Shown: positions 1 through 9,336, counted from the stretch's first letter. The stretch: DNA of 64,000 nucleotides from Salinarimonas ramus (GCF_014645695.1 NZ_BMMF01000004.1:379261-443260); one strand, 5' to 3'. Program-made: numbers and translations. Notes: generated by a model from the letters alone, not told the origin.

Positions 1-1039
1 GCAGCAGCGGCGCCTTGCGCAGGAGCGGCGTGTCCGCGACGAGCCGGTTCGCACGCTCGACCATCTCCGTGAGGTCGAAAGGCGCCTCCGCGGCGGCGCG
101 GTCGTAATCCTCCGGCGTCGAGACGACCGCATCCATCGGCCGGCGCGCGGCGACCTCGACGCCCATGGGCGCGAGGAACCCCGAGCCCAGCGCCGCGGCG
201 GCGTGGAACGCGCGCTCGTAGGCCGGGCGAAGCCCGCGATTGTCCTTGATCCGCTCGGCGAGACGCGTGGAGAACGGCGCCTCGACCGTCGCGATCGGAG
301 GCGCGATCGTGGAGAGCGCGTCGTGCTCCTCGAGATACCAGCTCGCGCGGAAGTCCCACCAGGCCAGAGAGGAGAGCGTGTAGTCGAAGCCGAGCCCGCG
401 CAGCCCGAACACGTCGGGGCGCGGCACGCCGGTCGTGTCGGCGATGAACAGCGTGTCGCTCTTCACGTTGCGCGCGGCCTGCATCAGCCGGCCCCACAGA
501 TGAGCGGTCGGCGTCGCCGGCTTGAGCGCGCGGAAGCCCGCGACACCGAGCTCGGCATAAGCCGCGAGCTTGGGCGTCCAGAAGCCCTCCAGCCGCTCGC
601 CGCAATTGTCGGCGATGCGCGACATGGCGGTGCCCTGCGGGCTCGCCGGATGGCGCGGGTCGATGATGCCGAAGGGCGTCTCGCGGCGCACGGTGAAGCA
701 GTCCGGCGCCTCCTCCACGAAGGGGTGCTCGAGGGCGAAGCTCTGCGGCGCGACGTCGAGCATGAGCGCGAGGCCCTTCTCGCTCGCCTTCTCGACCAGC
801 CAGCGCACGACGTCGTGCGCGCCGTACTCCGTCTCCAGCGCGGGATGGGCCGCCTCGTGGTCGGCGGGGAAGAACGTGTCCCCGGAGCGGCCGGGGGCGT
901 AGATCGGCGAGACCAGCACGTGCGTGAAGCCGAGCCGCGCGATGCGGTCGAAATGCTCCACGAAGCGCCCCAGCGGGCCGACGAGCCGGTGGTGCAAGTA
1001 GTAAATGCGCGGCGCTGTCTGGATGGGGGTCTCGGCCAT
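1..1039 (-). CDS. GlgE-like alpha-amylase family (GH13) protein, 3' end outside window
   Basis: About 346 N-terminal residues are visible; the C-terminus lies beyond the window edge. The start ATG at 1039 gives MAETPIQTAPRIYYLHH, followed by a TIM-barrel-like run (LGFTHVLVSPIYAPG, GLALMLDVAPQ). The segment GVAGFRALKP aligns by eye with the GlgE strand that normally reads FRVDNP, so the catalytic nucleophile Asp is missing. The acid-base position reads IADTTG where GlgE has an AEAFT-like motif. From family knowledge, some Methylobacterium-type maltosyltransferases carry an inactive GH13 domain in front of an active GlgE module; this may be that domain, with the active part off the window. It would act in trehalose/alpha-glucan metabolism. 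The family is fairly certain; the exact role is not. Confidence 0.7.
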   Translation of the reverse strand, partial: MAETPIQTAPRIYYLHHRLVGPLGRFVEHFDRIARLGFTHVLVSPIYAPGRSGDTFFPADHEAAHPALETEYGAHDVVRWLVEKASEKGLALMLDVAPQSFALEHPFVEEAPDCFTVRRETPFGIIDPRHPASPQGTAMSRIADNCGERLEGFWTPKLAAYAELGVAGFRALKPATPTAHLWGRLMQAARNVKSDTLFIADTTGVPRPDVFGLRGLGFDYTLSSLAWWDFRASWYLEEHDALSTIAPPIATVEAPFSTRLAERIKDNRGLRPAYERAFHAAAALGSGFLAPMGVEVAARRPMDAVVSTPEDYDRAAAEAPFDLTEMVERANRLVADTPLLRKAPLL

Positions 1040-1345
1040 CGTCCCTCGCGTCTCGTCGTTGCGTCTGCCGGAGCGCGCGCGAAAGGTGCGCACGCGGGTT
1101 CGGGTGAGCGGCGGGACCGCCCGTCACGGGGTCGAATCTTCGCGCGGTCGACCCTGCGAACGAGGGCCCTGGGATTACGGGACAACACGCCGTCTAGGCG
1201 CGGGTTCCCAGGCGGGCGCAAGCTAAGCAAGAGGCGCGGCGGGCGCAAGACCGCAACCGGCATTAGTTTGCATCGATTCACGAGCAGCGCCGGCTCACGA
1301 TCGTCTCGCTCGCACGCGGGTGCAACGGTCGTCGCGCGAAAGCGT
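1040..1345. other. intergenic region, no gene seen
   Basis: These 306 bases separate the GlgE-like gene from the 3' end of the leucine dehydrogenase gene, both on the minus strand. It should hold the promoter of the GlgE-like gene. I see no convincing coding frame, hairpin terminator or repeat. The stretch is less G+C-biased around 1255-1290 than its flanks. Confidence 0.5.
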
Positions 1346-2383
1346 TCAGGCGAGCCGTGCGCGCGCGAAGGCTTCCGCGACGCCGTTCGGCGAGACCCCG
1401 CGATCGCGCGCCTCGACGAGGATCGCCTCGATGTTGTCGACCATGCGGGCGAGCCGCTCATCCAGCCAGCGTTCGTCCGTGCGGCCTTCGATCTCGCGGG
1501 CGACGTTGATGATGCCCCCGGCATTCAAGGCGAAATCCGGCACGTAGAGGATGCCGCGGGCGTGCAGCGCATCCGCGTGCTCGGGCCGAGCGAGCTGGTT
1601 GTTGGCCGCGCCCGCGACGATGCGGGCCTTCAGCCGCGGGATGCTCACGTCGTCGAGGACGCCGCCGAGGGCGCAAGGCGCGAACACGTCCGCCTCCGTC
1701 GCGACGATGGCATCGGGCGCGACCGCGCGTGCGTCGAAGACGCGCTCGGCGTCGGCGATGCGCGCCGGGTCGATGTCGCTCACGACGAGGCGGGCCCCCG
1801 CCGCGTGCAGCAGCGCGCACAGATGACGCCCCACGTGCCCGAGGCCCTGCACCGCCACGGTGCGCCCGGCGAGATCGTCCGAGCCGGTGGCGACCTTCAT
1901 CGCCCGACGCACGCCCTCGAACACGCCGCGCGCGGTGACCGGCGAGGGATCGCCGGACGCATGCGCGCCGCTGGACAGGCCGGCGACGTGCGCCGTCGTC
2001 TCGCGCACGATCTCCATGTCCTCGACCGAGACGCCCACGTCCTCCGCCGTGACGTAGCGCCCGCCCAGCGTCTCCACCGCGCGGCCGAAGGCCCGCAACA
2101 GCTCCGGCGTCTTCTGCGTGCGCGGATCGGCGATGATCACCGCCTTGCCGCCGCCGAGATCGAGGCCCGCCACCGCGTTCTTGTAGGTCATGCCGCGCGA
2201 GAGCCGCAGCGCGTCGGCGATCGCCTCCTCCTCGCTCGCGTACGGCCACATCCGGCAGCCGCCGGCGGCGGGGCCGAGGCGGGTGGAATGGATGGCGACG
2301 ATGGCCTCGAGGCCGCTCGCGGCGTCGTGCGCGAACAGGATGCGCTCGTGGTCGTCGAAGTCTGGATGGGCGAACAGGGTCAC
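1346..2383 (-). CDS. ldh: leucine dehydrogenase (Glu/Leu/Phe/Val dehydrogenase family)
   Basis: This 345-residue cytosolic enzyme is predicted to oxidatively deaminate branched-chain amino acids with NAD+, giving 2-oxo acids and ammonia. The N-terminal catalytic domain has the family motif GLDLGGGKAVI with its substrate-binding lysines (MTYKNAVAGL just before). The C-terminal Rossmann domain carries GLGHVGRHL. The length is usual for octameric leucine dehydrogenases and shorter than GluDH. The start is GTG at 2383, supported by GGGAGGAG just upstream. It is divergent from metZ across about 210 bases, so the two may share a control region. Phenylalanine or valine preference cannot be excluded from sequence. 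Confidence 0.88.
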   Translation of the reverse strand: MTLFAHPDFDDHERILFAHDAASGLEAIVAIHSTRLGPAAGGCRMWPYASEEEAIADALRLSRGMTYKNAVAGLDLGGGKAVIIADPRTQKTPELLRAFGRAVETLGGRYVTAEDVGVSVEDMEIVRETTAHVAGLSSGAHASGDPSPVTARGVFEGVRRAMKVATGSDDLAGRTVAVQGLGHVGRHLCALLHAAGARLVVSDIDPARIADAERVFDARAVAPDAIVATEADVFAPCALGGVLDDVSIPRLKARIVAGAANNQLARPEHADALHARGILYVPDFALNAGGIINVAREIEGRTDERWLDERLARMVDNIEAILVEARDRGVSPNGVAEAFARARLA

Positions 2384-2561
2384 GCGGGGCTCCTCCCGTC
2401 AGTTCAAACCGCGGGGACCGTGCTCCCGTTCCGACGCACGCACAAGCTTCATCGCGCACGCCGATACCCGCGCCAGCTCGGGGGTGCGACGCTCCGTTAC
2501 CTGCCGCGGCGAGGGCTCGGGCCCGAAAAACCTTGCGCGGGCGAGCAGCCTCGGGCAAAAC

Positions 2562-2581
2562 CCGTTCGTTATACAGAACGG
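2562..2581. promoter_or_regulatory. inverted repeat just upstream of metZ (possible operator or 5' hairpin)
   Basis: CCGTTC (2562-2567) and GAACGG (2576-2581) form a perfect 6-bp inverted repeat around an A/T-rich 8-base centre (GTTATACA). It lies 12 bases before the metZ start codon in the divergent ldh-metZ spacer. It could be a repressor operator overlapping a -10-like element, or a short hairpin near the ribosome-binding site. No regulator is identifiable. Confidence 0.35.
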
Positions 2582-2593
2582 ACCGATCGTCAG

Positions 2594-3799
2594 ATGACCG
2601 AGACAACCCGCCCGCTCCATCCCGACACACTCGCCGTCCATACGGCGGCGCATCGCTCCCCCTACGGCGAGACGTCGGAGGCCCTGTTCCTCACGCAGGG
2701 CTTCGTCTACCCGGACATGGAGACGGCCGAGGCGCGGTTCAAAGACAAGAGCGGCGCCGGGTTCGTCTATTCGCGCTTCGGCAACCCCACCGTCGCCATG
2801 TTCGAGCAGCGCATCGCCGCGCTCGAAGGCGCCGAGGCGGCGCGCGCCACCGCCACCGGCATGGCCGCCGTAGCGGCCGCGCTGATGGGCCCGCTGAAGG
2901 CGGGCGACCACGTCGTGGCGGCCTCGGTGCTGTTCGGCTCGTGTCGATTCATCCTGGCCGAGATCCTGCCGAAGTTCGGCATAACCACCACCTTCGTCGA
3001 CGCGACCGACCCGCAGGCCTGGCGCGCGGCGATGCGCCCGGAGACGGCGCTCCTCTTCCTGGAGAGCCCGGCCAACCCGACGATGGACCTCGTCGACATC
3101 GCGGCCATCGCCGAGATCGCGCATGCGGGCGGGGCGCTCCTCGTCGTCGACAACGCGCTCGGCATCCCCACCGTCTCGAACCCCCTCGCGCTCGGCGCGG
3201 ACGTCGTGACCTATTCCGCGACGAAGCACATCGACGGCCAGGGCCGCTGCCTCGGCGGCGTGGTGCTGGCGAGCAAAGCCTTCATCGAGGAGAAGATCCA
3301 GCCCTGGCTGCGCCATACGGGCCCGGCGCTCTCGCCGTTCAACGCCTGGGTGATGCTCAAGAGCCTCGAGACGCTGACGCTGCGCGTCGAGCGCCAGGCG
3401 CGTAACGCGCTCGCCATGGCGCAAGCGCTGGAAGGTGCGCCGGGCATCGTGCGCGTGCGCTATCCCGGCCTGCCGTCGGGCCCGGACTACGACCTGTGCC
3501 GACGCCAGATGACCTGCGGGGGCACCGTGCTCGCCATCGACGTCGCCGGCGGCAAGGCGGGCGCCTTCGCCTTCGGCCGCGCGCTGCGGGTGATGAAGAT
3601 CTCCAACAATTTCGGCGACGCGAAGAGCCTCGTCACCCACCCCGCCACCACGACCCACGAGCGCTTCACGCCCGACGAGCGTGCCGCCATGGGCATCGGC
3701 GACGGCATGCTGCGGATCTCCGCGGGCCTCGAGCACGCGGAAGACCTCGTGGCCGACGTCCTCGGGGCTGCCGAGGCGGCGGCGACCGAGATCGGGTGA
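2594..3799 (+). CDS. metZ: O-succinylhomoserine sulfhydrylase
   Basis: This 401-residue PLP enzyme of the Cys/Met metabolism family makes homocysteine from O-succinylhomoserine and sulfide, in methionine synthesis. The pyridoxal lysine is K211 in SATKHIDGQGR; the PLP-contact region VYSRFGNPT lies near residue 59 and the phosphate-binding Asp context VVDNALG near 185. The KHIDGQGR context is typical of alphaproteobacterial MetZ rather than of cystathionine gamma-synthase. ATG at 2594 gives the expected N-terminus; no strong Shine-Dalgarno is visible. The open frame runs far upstream, but only as antisense of two other genes. No SAM-II riboswitch pattern was convincing in the short leader. Confidence 0.92.
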   Translation: MTETTRPLHPDTLAVHTAAHRSPYGETSEALFLTQGFVYPDMETAEARFKDKSGAGFVYSRFGNPTVAMFEQRIAALEGAEAARATATGMAAVAAALMGPLKAGDHVVAASVLFGSCRFILAEILPKFGITTTFVDATDPQAWRAAMRPETALLFLESPANPTMDLVDIAAIAEIAHAGGALLVVDNALGIPTVSNPLALGADVVTYSATKHIDGQGRCLGGVVLASKAFIEEKIQPWLRHTGPALSPFNAWVMLKSLETLTLRVERQARNALAMAQALEGAPGIVRVRYPGLPSGPDYDLCRRQMTCGGTVLAIDVAGGKAGAFAFGRALRVMKISNNFGDAKSLVTHPATTTHERFTPDERAAMGIGDGMLRISAGLEHAEDLVADVLGAAEAAATEIG

Positions 3800-3814
3800 G
3801 ATCGAACTGCGCGC

Positions 3815-5161
3815 CTACCGCCGCTCGCGCCGCAGCTTCTCCCACCAGTCGAGGCGCTTGCCGATCTCGCGCTCGAAGCCGCGGTCCACGGGCTCGTAGA
3901 AGCGCTGGCGGCCGAGCGCCTCGGGCCAGTAATCCTGGCCCGAGAAGGCGTCGGGCGCGTCGTGATCGTAGGCGTATCCGGCCCCGTAGCCCTCGTTCTT
4001 CATGAGCTTGGTGGGCGCGTTGAGGATCGTCTTGGGCGGCATCAGCGAGCCGTGCTCCTTCGCCGCGCGCGTCGCCGCCTTGTAAGCCACGTAGACCGCG
4101 TTCGATTTCGGCGCGGTGGCGAGGTAGACAGTCGCCTGCGCGAGCGCGAGCTCGCCCTCCGGCGAGCCGAGGAAGTCGAAGGCGTCCTTGGCGGCGTTCG
4201 CCACGACGAGGGCCTGCGGGTCGGCGAGGCCGATGTCCTCCACCGCCATGCGCACGAGGCGGCGCGCGATGAACAGCCGGTCCTCGCCGGCATCCAGCAT
4301 GCGTGCGAGATAATAGAGCGCCGCGTCCGGATCGGAGCCCCGCACCGTCTTGTGGAGCGCGCTGATGAGGTTGTAGTGCCCCTCCTGCCCCTTGTCGTAG
4401 AGCGGCGCGCGGCGCTGCACGATCTCGACCAGCGCCTTCGCGTCGAAGGTCTCGCCCTCCCGCGCCGAGCGCCAGACCTCCTCGGCGAGGGTGAGCGCGG
4501 CACGTCCGTCCCCGTCCGCCATGCGCGCGAGGGCCGCGCGGGCGTCCGCGTCGAGCGGCAGCGGGCGCTCCTGCGCGTCCTCGGCGCGGGCGAGGAGACG
4601 CTCGAGCGCCGCCTCGTCGAGGGAGCGGAAGGTGAGGACGCGGGCGCGCGACAGGAGCGCGGCGTTGAGCTCGAAGCTCGGGTTCTCCGTCGTCGCGCCC
4701 ACGAGCGTGATCGTGCCGTCTTCCATCACTGGCAGGAAGGCGTCGAGCTGGGCGCGGTTGAAGCGGTGGATCTCGTCGACGAAGAGCAGCGTGCCGCGCC
4801 CCATGGCGCGGCGCTGGCGGGCGGCCTCGAAGACCTTCTTCAGATCGGCGACGCCCGAGAAGATGGCCGAGATCTGCACGAAGTCGAGCTTCGTCTCGCC
4901 CGCGAGCAGGCGCGCCACCGTGGTCTTGCCGGTCCCCGGCGGCCCCCAGAACACGAGCGAGCCGAGCGAGCCCGATGCGATCAGCCGCGTCAGCGCCCCG
5001 TCGGGCCCGACGAGATGCTCCTGCCCGACGACGTCGGCGAGGACGCGCGGGCGCAGGCGATCGGCGAGCGGACGTGCGGGGGCCTGCTCGGACACGGCAT
5101 CGGGCCGCGCGGCGGGCGGCTCGCCGCTCGGGAGACCTGCGGAGGCGAAGAGGTCGGACAT
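3815..5161 (-). CDS. rarA: replication-associated recombination protein A (AAA+ ATPase)
   Basis: This is a RarA/MgsA/WRNIP1-family clamp-loader-like AAA+ ATPase that acts at stalled replication forks. Starting at MSDLF (ATG 5161) it is 448 residues, the normal length. Walker A is WGPPGTGKT (residues 72-80), Walker B LLFVDEIHRF (around 125-134), and sensor 1 VGATTENPSFELNAAL follows. The C-terminal MgsA tetramerization part is intact (LMKNEGYGAGYAYDHD). An ATG four codons upstream (5173) is possible but less typical. It is convergent with metZ, 15 bases between stop codons. Confidence 0.95.
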   Translation of the reverse strand: MSDLFASAGLPSGEPPAARPDAVSEQAPARPLADRLRPRVLADVVGQEHLVGPDGALTRLIASGSLGSLVFWGPPGTGKTTVARLLAGETKLDFVQISAIFSGVADLKKVFEAARQRRAMGRGTLLFVDEIHRFNRAQLDAFLPVMEDGTITLVGATTENPSFELNAALLSRARVLTFRSLDEAALERLLARAEDAQERPLPLDADARAALARMADGDGRAALTLAEEVWRSAREGETFDAKALVEIVQRRAPLYDKGQEGHYNLISALHKTVRGSDPDAALYYLARMLDAGEDRLFIARRLVRMAVEDIGLADPQALVVANAAKDAFDFLGSPEGELALAQATVYLATAPKSNAVYVAYKAATRAAKEHGSLMPPKTILNAPTKLMKNEGYGAGYAYDHDAPDAFSGQDYWPEALGRQRFYEPVDRGFEREIGKRLDWWEKLRRERR

Positions 5162-5197
5162 GGCGCGCACCATACAGCGCGCCGCGGGCGCATGCGA

Positions 5198-5229
5198 GAG
5201 GCCCCACGCCGTCGCCGACGCGGGGCCTC
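5198..5229 (-). terminator. possible terminator hairpin downstream of the SH3-domain gene
   Basis: An 8-bp perfect stem pairs GAGGCCCC (5198-5205) with GGGGCCTC (5222-5229) around a 16-base GC-rich loop. It begins about 29 bases past the stop of the SH3-domain gene and precedes rarA. No clear T-tract follows on the minus strand, so termination is uncertain. Confidence 0.4.
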
Positions 5230-5257
5230 CGGTGGATCTCGGCGCGAAGCGCAGGCG

Positions 5258-5860
5258 TCAGTCGCGGCGCACGACGACCGAGCCGTCCGGGCGGCGGATG
5301 CGCACGGTGTCGAACTCGCCATCGCCGTCGCGATCGCGGCGCACCACCACGGAGCCGTCCGGGCGCACCTGGCGGATCGTGTCGACGTAGCCGTCGCCGT
5401 CGCGATCGCGACGCGTCACCGGCCCGCGATCGGGATGGACCCGGCGGCGACGCTCGTAGCGATCGTCGTAGCGCGGCCCGATGCCGAACTCGAAGGAGAA
5501 GCCGGGGCGCTCGACCTGGTAGTCGTAACCCGGCGCCGAGAGAACCGGCGGGCGGTCGTCGTAGTAGCGGCCCTGGACGCCGCGGCGCGGCGCGTCGGCG
5601 AGATAGCGGGCGCTCGCCCAGCCCTCGCGGCCGCGATAATGCACGCGGCACCAGCTGCCGCGGCAGCCCTCGACGTCGACGACGGCGCCGCCGGGCAGCA
5701 CGGAGACGACGCCGTAGCCCGTGCCCGGGCCGGCGCGCATGTTGAGGTCGGTGGCGACCTGCGCCGGATACGCCCACGCGGCCGCGCTCATCAGGCAGGC
5801 GGCGGAGGCGAGGCCGAGGCGGCCGAGAAAGGTCTTCGAAGGAAAGCTCTTGGCGGGCAT
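5258..5860 (-). CDS. secreted SH3-domain protein with duplicated acidic C-terminal repeat
   Basis: This 200-residue exported protein starts with a signal peptide (FLGRLGLASAACLMSAAAWA, cleavage near residue 30). A bacterial SH3 (SH3_3/YgiM-like) domain follows, around 31-90 (LNMRAGPGTGYGVVSVLPGG ... GWASARYL), as found in periplasmic wall-binding proteins. The C-terminal 50 residues hold a near-exact duplication: an RRDRDGDG unit followed by a DTxRxxRPDGSVVV unit, occurring twice. The DxDGDG loops resemble short calcium-binding loops. The exact role is unknown; a periplasmic peptidoglycan-binding function is the likely reading. ATG at 5860 is the only start that keeps the signal peptide. Confidence 0.8.
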   Translation of the reverse strand: MPAKSFPSKTFLGRLGLASAACLMSAAAWAYPAQVATDLNMRAGPGTGYGVVSVLPGGAVVDVEGCRGSWCRVHYRGREGWASARYLADAPRRGVQGRYYDDRPPVLSAPGYDYQVERPGFSFEFGIGPRYDDRYERRRRVHPDRGPVTRRDRDGDGYVDTIRQVRPDGSVVVRRDRDGDGEFDTVRIRRPDGSVVVRRD

Positions 5861-6404
5861 GGTTCTGTCCTCGTCGTCACGTGCGCCGTCGTCGAAACGC
5901 GATCGAGCGAATTCGAAAGCGACGCACTCTCCGGTCGTCCTTCATCGGAAACCGGCTCGATCGTGGGAGGTTTCATGCCAGCCCCGCGCTGAACCGGGCC
6001 TGAATGCTGCGTTCAGGGTGACGTCCTTTACGCGCGCGGCCGCGAACGGCCTGCATATCTCCCGGTGGACGGACGCGCTCTCGCGCGCCCTGAGGCTGGC
6101 CATGCGTGTTCTGGGTCCCGGGTCCGCGTTCGCGGCCCGGGATGACAGGGGTGAGCCCGAGCAAAAAACTGTCATCCCGGGCGCCGAACGGCGACCCGGG
6201 ACCCAGAGCCACAGGTTGTCGATATAGCGTGCGCAGTAGCGCGCGCGGCCACGTAACGCCTGCGTCGCCCTCCAGCGAACGGACTCGCTCGCGCTCTCCC
6301 TGAACATACTTCACATGCTCTGAATTCCAGGTCCGCATGCGCGGTTCGGGATGACGACGAACCCCCCGTTTGCACGCGCGCCTCCCCTCCCCCATCTTCC
6401 CCGC
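5861..6404. other. 544-base intergenic region with degenerate repeat units
   Basis: No gene is supported here. Besides the 38-base inverted pair listed separately, two weaker units share its core 'C(C)TG...GGGATGAC' pattern: one around 5996-6025 (CCTGAATGCTGCGTTCAGGG then TGACG) and one around 6322-6354 (ending TTCGGGATGACGA). Overlapping frames on both strands contain the repeat sequence in mirrored form and are not credible genes. The left end should hold the promoter of the SH3-domain gene and the right end that of yidD. Confidence 0.55.
6111..6206. repeat. REP-like inverted repeat pair (38-base arms)
   Basis: The left arm (6111-6148) and right arm (6169-6206) are near-perfect reverse complements; both start or end in CTGGGTCCCGGG and contain CCCGGGATGACAG. 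Each arm is itself partly palindromic, and 20 bases separate them. Head-to-head pairs of this kind are common intergenic REP-like elements in Hyphomicrobiales genomes. Transcribed, the pair would make a long stem between the SH3-domain gene and yidD. Confidence 0.75.
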
Positions 6405-6815
6405 ATGGCGGACGAGCGATCCCGGACCTCCCTCGACACCCTCTTCGACGCCGCGAAGGACGCCGCGCGGCGGGCGCCGCGCGTGGCCGCGCGCGGCGCG
6501 ATCCGGGGGTATCAGCTGACGCTCTCGGGGCTGCTCGGTGCGAATTGCCGCCACCTGCCCTCCTGCTCGGGCTACGTCGCGGAGGCCATCGAGCGCTACG
6601 GCTTGTGGGCCGGCGGCTGGATGGGGCTCGCGCGGATCTGCCGGTGCGGGCCGTTCGGGACGCACGGCATCGACAACGTGCCCGACACCTTGCCCGCGCA
6701 GGGCCGGTGGTATAGGCCGTGGGCCTTCGGCCGCTGGCGGGGCGTCAACGGACCCGTTTCCGACGCCCCGACCGGCGAGGGCGCGCCCGACGACGGCGGC
6801 GCGACCCGCGGCTGA
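6405..6815 (+). CDS. yidD: membrane protein insertion efficiency factor YidD
   Basis: This 136-residue small protein of the YidD (DUF37/HlyA-family) group assists YidC-dependent insertion of inner-membrane proteins. The diagnostic cysteine region is intact: [20 protein letters not shown], followed by [20 protein letters not shown]. An N-terminal amphipathic region ([18 protein letters not shown]) should lie on the membrane. ATG at 6405 gives a usual-length protein; the frame is open further upstream but only into the repeat region. It lies 64 bases before thrS in the same direction, so co-transcription is possible. Confidence 0.9.
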   Translation: MADERSRTSLDTLFDAAKDAARRAPRVAARGAIRGYQLTLSGLLGANCRHLPSCSGYVAEAIERYGLWAGGWMGLARICRCGPFGTHGIDNVPDTLPAQGRWYRPWAFGRWRGVNGPVSDAPTGEGAPDDGGATRG

Positions 6816-6879
6816 GCACCGACGACGCCGTCATCCCCGCTTACCTGCCTCGTACGCAGGAGTGAGCAAGGAGCCCACG

Positions 6880-8910
6880 ATGATCACCCTGACCTTTCCC
6901 GACGGCGCGCAGCGCGAGTTCCCCGACGCGGTCACCGGCCGCGCGGTGGCGGAGGCCATCGCCAAGTCGCTCGCCAAGAAGGCCGTCGCCATGACGCTCG
7001 ACGGCGAGCTGCGCGATCTCGCCGACGAGATCCGCGCGGACGCCCGCATCGAGTTCGTCACGCGCGAGGACCCGCGCGCCCTCGAGCTGATCCGCCACGA
7101 TTGCGCGCACGTGCTCGCCGAGGCGGTGCAGAGCCTCTTTCCGGGCACGCAGGTGACGATCGGGCCGGTGATCGACAACGGCTTCTACTACGACTTCGCC
7201 CGCGAGGAGCCCTTCACCCCCGAGGACTTCGCCGCGATCGAGGCGAAGATGCGCGAGCTGATCAAGGCCGACCGGCCCTTCACCAAGGAGGTCTGGTCGC
7301 GCGACCGCGCGAGGGAAGTCTTCGCCGCCAAGGGCGAGGCCTTCAAGGTCGAGCTCGTCGAGGCGATCCCCGCCGACCAGGACCTGAAGATCTACTACCA
7401 GGGCGACTGGTTCGACCTCTGCCGCGGCCCGCACATGCCCTCCACCGGGCGGATCGGCGACGCCTTCAAGCTGATGAAGGTGGCCGGCGCATATTGGCGC
7501 GGCGACGCGAACAACCCGATGCTGACGCGCATCTACGGCACCGCCTGGGCCTCGAAGGAGGACCTCGAGCACTACCTCAAGCAGCTCGAGGAGGCGGAGA
7601 AGCGCGACCATCGCCGGCTCGGGCGCGAGATGGACCTCTTCCACTTCCAGGAGGAGGGCCCCGGCGTCGTGTTCTGGCACGCCAAGGGCTGGAGCATGTT
7701 CCAGGGCCTCGTCTCCTACATGCGCCGTCGCCTGGCGGACGCCTACGACGAGGTCAATGCCCCGCAGGTGCTCGATGCGTCGCTGTGGGAGACGTCCGGA
7801 CATTGGGGCTGGTATCGCGAGAACATGTTCGCGGTGCAGTCCGCCGGCGAGGACGCCGAGGACAAGCGCTGGTTCGCGTTGAAGCCGATGAACTGCCCGG
7901 GCCACGTGCAGATCTTCAAGCACGGGCTGAAATCCTACCGCGACCTGCCGCTGCGGCTCGCCGAGTTCGGGACCGTGCATCGCTACGAGCCGTCGGGTGC
8001 CATGCACGGGCTGATGCGCGTGCGCGGCTTCACCCAGGACGACGCGCACGTCTTCTGCACGGAGGAGCAGCTCGCCGAGGAGTGCCTGAAGATCAACGAC
8101 CTCATCCTCTCGACCTACGCCGATTTCGGCTTCGAGGAAATCGTCGTCAAGCTCTCCACCCGCCCCGAGAAGCGGGTGGGCTCGGACGCCTCATGGGATC
8201 ACGCCGAGGCGGTGATGGCGCGCGTGCTCGCCGACATCGAGAAGAAGGCCGGCGGGCGCGTGAAGACCGCGATCAACCCGGGCGAAGGCGCGTTCTACGG
8301 GCCGAAGTTCGAGTACGTCCTGCGCGACGCGATCGGGCGCGACTGGCAGTGCGGCACGACGCAGGTGGACTTCAACCTGCCGGAGCGCTTCGGCGCCTTC
8401 TACGTCGACGCCGACGGCACGAAGAAGATGCCCGTCATGGTCCACCGCGCCATCTGCGGCTCGATGGAGCGCTTCCTCGGCATCCTCATCGAGCATTTCG
8501 CGGGCCATTTCCCGCTCTGGATCGCGCCGACGCAGGCGGTGGTGTGCACCATCACCTCGGAGGCCGACGGCTATGCCGAGGAGGTGGCCAGGGCGGCCAA
8601 GCGCGCCGGCCTGAAGGTCGAGGCGGATACGCGCAACGAGAAGATCAACTACAAGGTGCGCGAGCACTCGCACGCCAAGATCCCGGTGATCCTCGTCGTC
8701 GGCAAGCGCGAGGCGGCGGAGCGTACGGTCAACATCCGCAGGCTCGGCTCTCAGGAGCAGGTCTCGATGCCACTCGACGAGGCCCTCGCGGCGCTCGCCG
8801 CCGAGGCGGTGCCGCCGGACGTCAAGCGCGCCAACGCGGCTCATCGCGAGGACTGGGTGGCGAGCGAAGGCGTCCAGCTCGACGGGCAGCACGACCACGC
8901 GATGCGGTGA
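6880..8910 (+). CDS. thrS: threonine--tRNA ligase
   Basis: This 676-residue class II synthetase charges tRNA-Thr. The order is TGS domain (residues 1-62), editing domain with the HDCAH motif (H73, H77), a class II core with MNCPGH supplying the zinc Cys, motif 2 around [20 protein letters not shown], motif 3 around [13 protein letters not shown], and an anticodon-binding domain to the end. The start ATG at 6880 follows AAGGAG. An intrinsic terminator follows at 8945. Confidence 0.97.
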   Translation: MITLTFPDGAQREFPDAVTGRAVAEAIAKSLAKKAVAMTLDGELRDLADEIRADARIEFVTREDPRALELIRHDCAHVLAEAVQSLFPGTQVTIGPVIDNGFYYDFAREEPFTPEDFAAIEAKMRELIKADRPFTKEVWSRDRAREVFAAKGEAFKVELVEAIPADQDLKIYYQGDWFDLCRGPHMPSTGRIGDAFKLMKVAGAYWRGDANNPMLTRIYGTAWASKEDLEHYLKQLEEAEKRDHRRLGREMDLFHFQEEGPGVVFWHAKGWSMFQGLVSYMRRRLADAYDEVNAPQVLDASLWETSGHWGWYRENMFAVQSAGEDAEDKRWFALKPMNCPGHVQIFKHGLKSYRDLPLRLAEFGTVHRYEPSGAMHGLMRVRGFTQDDAHVFCTEEQLAEECLKINDLILSTYADFGFEEIVVKLSTRPEKRVGSDASWDHAEAVMARVLADIEKKAGGRVKTAINPGEGAFYGPKFEYVLRDAIGRDWQCGTTQVDFNLPERFGAFYVDADGTKKMPVMVHRAICGSMERFLGILIEHFAGHFPLWIAPTQAVVCTITSEADGYAEEVARAAKRAGLKVEADTRNEKINYKVREHSHAKIPVILVVGKREAAERTVNIRRLGSQEQVSMPLDEALAALAAEAVPPDVKRANAAHREDWVASEGVQLDGQHDHAMR

Positions 8911-8944
8911 GGCGGAGCTTCGCGGCTCGTCGTCAGAACGAAAT

Positions 8945-8979
8945 CGGGGGAGGGCTCGTCGCCCTCCCCCGTTTCGTTT
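8945..8979 (+). terminator. intrinsic terminator of thrS
   Basis: A perfect 11-bp stem pairs CGGGGGAGGGC (8945-8955) with GCCCTCCCCCG (8961-8971) around TCGTC and is followed by TTTCGTTT. A second small hairpin (CGTTTCG/CGAAACG, 8975-8993) follows at once. The rest of the 426-base gap (8911-9336) shows only a TTAACC-containing motif near 9145. Confidence 0.85.
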
Positions 8980-9336
8980 CGAGGCTCGAAACGCCGGTTC
9001 TTCGTCCCGGCTGCGAGCGTGGCCCGCATATGCGCTCTTGGCGGCGCAAGTCCCGTCCCGACCTCCCCGTCGAAGCGAAAGTCCAGAAGCCCGTGAAACA
9101 TGCCCGCCGGCCGGCGGCGCGGCAAGGGTAAGCTTCCGTTAAGGTTAACCGAACCTTTCAGCGTGCGCCGCGGTCGCGGGGCATGGCCTTCGCGTTGCGA
9201 CTCGTCGATGAAGGACGGGCGCGGGCCACGCGTCGCGGAACGCACCGCATCGCCCCGTTGCGAGACGGTTCGTGCGCACGAGCGGTTCGGGATGAATCGG
9301 CCGGCGCGCGCGGACGATAGTGTTGGAGAGCTCTGC

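Noticed and set aside
203-2593. Very long open frame running into metZ
   Set aside because: It is antisense to the GH13-like and leucine dehydrogenase genes; GC-rich DNA lacks stops there. The MetZ family starts at 2594.
2384-2593. SAM-II riboswitch before metZ
   Set aside because: I looked for the conserved pseudoknot blocks and did not find them; only a short palindrome is visible. A covariance-model search would settle it.
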